A stretch of DNA of 16,288 nucleotides, taken from the NCBI GenBank assembly GCA_027604505.1, contig JADIIX010000279.1, forward strand, positions 1-16,288, read 5' to 3'. A program made the translations under genes and the position numbers. A model generated the notes under the pieces. The model searched no databases. It saw only the letters and a program-made list of their open reading frames with translations, and was not told the DNA's origin. The DNA comes from Gonapodya sp. JEL0774 (taxonomy: Eukaryota; Monoblepharomycota; Monoblepharidomycetes; Monoblepharidales; Gonapodyaceae). Positions 15,631-16,288 of the stretch are shown here, piece by piece (the first letter of the stretch is position 1; each line of letters starts with the position of its first letter).

Positions 15631-16152
15631 ACGGATGTCAAAAAGGTTCGCGGGGTGCGAATCTTATTGAAGACTCAAGACCATCAAGCAAGTTGCCGGC
15701 AAGGTGTCGATGAACAGCCTGGAAAGCACCGACGCGCGTCTGCATGCTTTCGAATTTTCGACATGACGGAAGTGTCGGCCGTGACAAGCGCAGATATTCT
15801 GTCGCTCTTCACCAAGCACGAATATTCCGTCGCGGCTGCGGTAAAACACATCAAGACACTGACCAGTGTAGAGTACTGGGAAGCACCGACGACTAACTTT
15901 AGAATGGTGACAGCTACCCACGGAGAAGTTACCGGGCGCGTCGACTTCCATGCCAGATCTGGCCGGAAAACGTACATTTTAGAGACAAAGTTTTCTACGT
16001 GCAACTTAACTCCCGGTAATCGACACTGTCGTCAACTGCAGCTATATTGGCAGTGGGGGGTGTCACAACCTGGGGTGGATCAATGTGTCATGTTGTTTTA
16101 CAACATTCGAACGGGGCTGTTGGAAATGGGTAGTTTTCTGAAGATGAATTGA
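15343..16152 (+). CDS. PD-(D/E)xK nuclease ORF with D5-type C-terminal fragment
   Basis: 269 aa if read from 15343. A shorter product from the in-frame ATG at 15763 (129 aa) would contain just the nuclease and is equally plausible. Residues ~36-97 are the AVLFEAYKTWL/SWSQTKF fragment also seen, broken, at 13417-13620. Residues ~100-140 are basic and look out of frame. From 15763 the sequence is a near-copy of the nuclease domain of the 1214-aa protein: TEVSAVTSADI, GRVDFH (catalytic Asp), ILETK (Glu and Lys) and QLQLYWQW. All RecB/Cas4-like catalytic positions are kept. It differs at the C-terminus, ending GSFLKMN about 20 residues earlier. It could be a free-standing nuclease partner of the primase-helicase at 10254, or the detached end of a former fusion. 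Confidence 0.6.
   Translation: MVTFRNHLEFLPLKWPTLAVKGGFATVTFARQVVTFLAASTAGTPTAVLFEAYKTWLRVNAPDLVPMMQSWSQTKFTQSMPGQYTSETLRFAVDGSTDVKKVRGVRILLKTQDHQASCRQGVDEQPGKHRRASACFRIFDMTEVSAVTSADILSLFTKHEYSVAAAVKHIKTLTSVEYWEAPTTNFRMVTATHGEVTGRVDFHARSGRKTYILETKFSTCNLTPGNRHCRQLQLYWQWGVSQPGVDQCVMLFYNIRTGLLEMGSFLKMN
15766..16127 (+). repeat. Nuclease cassette, copy 2
   Basis: Partner of 9299-9660, of equal length and about 85% identical by eye, with catalytic codons intact in both. Confidence 0.88.
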
Positions 16153-16204
16153 ACACTTGGGTAGCTTCAGTTTTCAGCCATGGTCATAAAAACGATCAAT
16201 GATG

Positions 16205-16288
16205 TGTCTTCCCCATCCCGGATGAGATTTCGAAAAGTTTCAGAATGTCGAATTCCATCCTCATCCTCATCCCCATACCGGAAGAGAC
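16205..16288 (+). repeat. Repeat array 3, cut by window edge
   Basis: After a 50-base gap following the nuclease ORF, the CATCCCGGATGAG spacer and a unit core (TTTCGAAAAGTTTCAGAATG, 16228-16247) appear, followed by CATCC-rich sequence and the start of a next unit (GGAAGAG). The array evidently continues beyond the window. Confidence 0.88.

Noticed and set aside
5593-16288. Classic DNA transposon or insertion sequence bounded by terminal inverted repeats
   Set aside because: No transposase or integrase gene is visible, and the bounding arrays are direct copies rather than terminal inverted repeats with target duplications.

Overview
The window looks like part of a large eukaryotic dsDNA virus genome (Nucleocytoviricota-like) or an endogenised copy of one. 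The evidence is gene content: two PrimPol/D5-type SF3 primase-helicases, an MSV199-domain protein with a GIY-YIG-like nuclease domain, an RNA-ligase-fold protein, a sugar-nucleotide reductase and a GH18 chitinase. Genes are mostly intronless and tightly packed (24 and 51 bases between the minus-strand genes, and one 9-base convergent overlap). One gene at the left edge carries a convincing 58-nt spliceosomal-type intron, so expression in a eukaryotic nucleus, or by a virus that uses the spliceosome, is likely. I cannot name the virus or host.

Left part (1-5.6 kb), 'ordinary' viral genes: a partial, spliced, secreted cysteine-rich protein (minus strand, runs off the left edge); an RmlD-like NAD(P)-dependent sugar-nucleotide reductase (plus); then three minus-strand genes: a membrane-anchored protein with a Sel1/TPR-like helical region, a GH18 chitinase with two N-terminal PAN/apple-like modules, and an RNA-ligase-like protein whose motif I lysine is replaced by methionine.

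Right part (5.6-16.3 kb), a repeat-bounded replication-gene region. Three arrays of a degenerate repeat (core palindrome TTTTCGAAAA inside CATCC-rich DNA) lie at about 5.6-6.06, 9.75-10.19 and 16.2-16.29 kb (the last runs off the window). Between arrays 1 and 2 is one gene: PrimPol + zinc ribbon + D5/SF3 helicase + C-terminal PD-(D/E)xK nuclease (1214 aa). Between arrays 2 and 3 are a second, divergent PrimPol-helicase (943 aa, no nuclease), a GTAACC-motif and hairpin-rich spacer, an MSV199/GIY-YIG protein whose last ~100 residues are a 92%-identical copy of the helicase C-terminus, and an ORF ending in a near-copy of the nuclease domain.

The plus-strand genes on the right share modules. A C-terminal helicase cassette occurs three times, a nuclease cassette twice, and a ~340-bp block twice on either side of the MSV199 gene. 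The simplest reading is that an MSV199/GIY-YIG gene entered, or was copied into, a primase-helicase locus, leaving long flanking duplications and an in-frame fusion. The repeat arrays are co-linear with each other, which suggests the unit 'array plus primase-helicase' was duplicated as a segment. This modular region is the most interesting part of the window.
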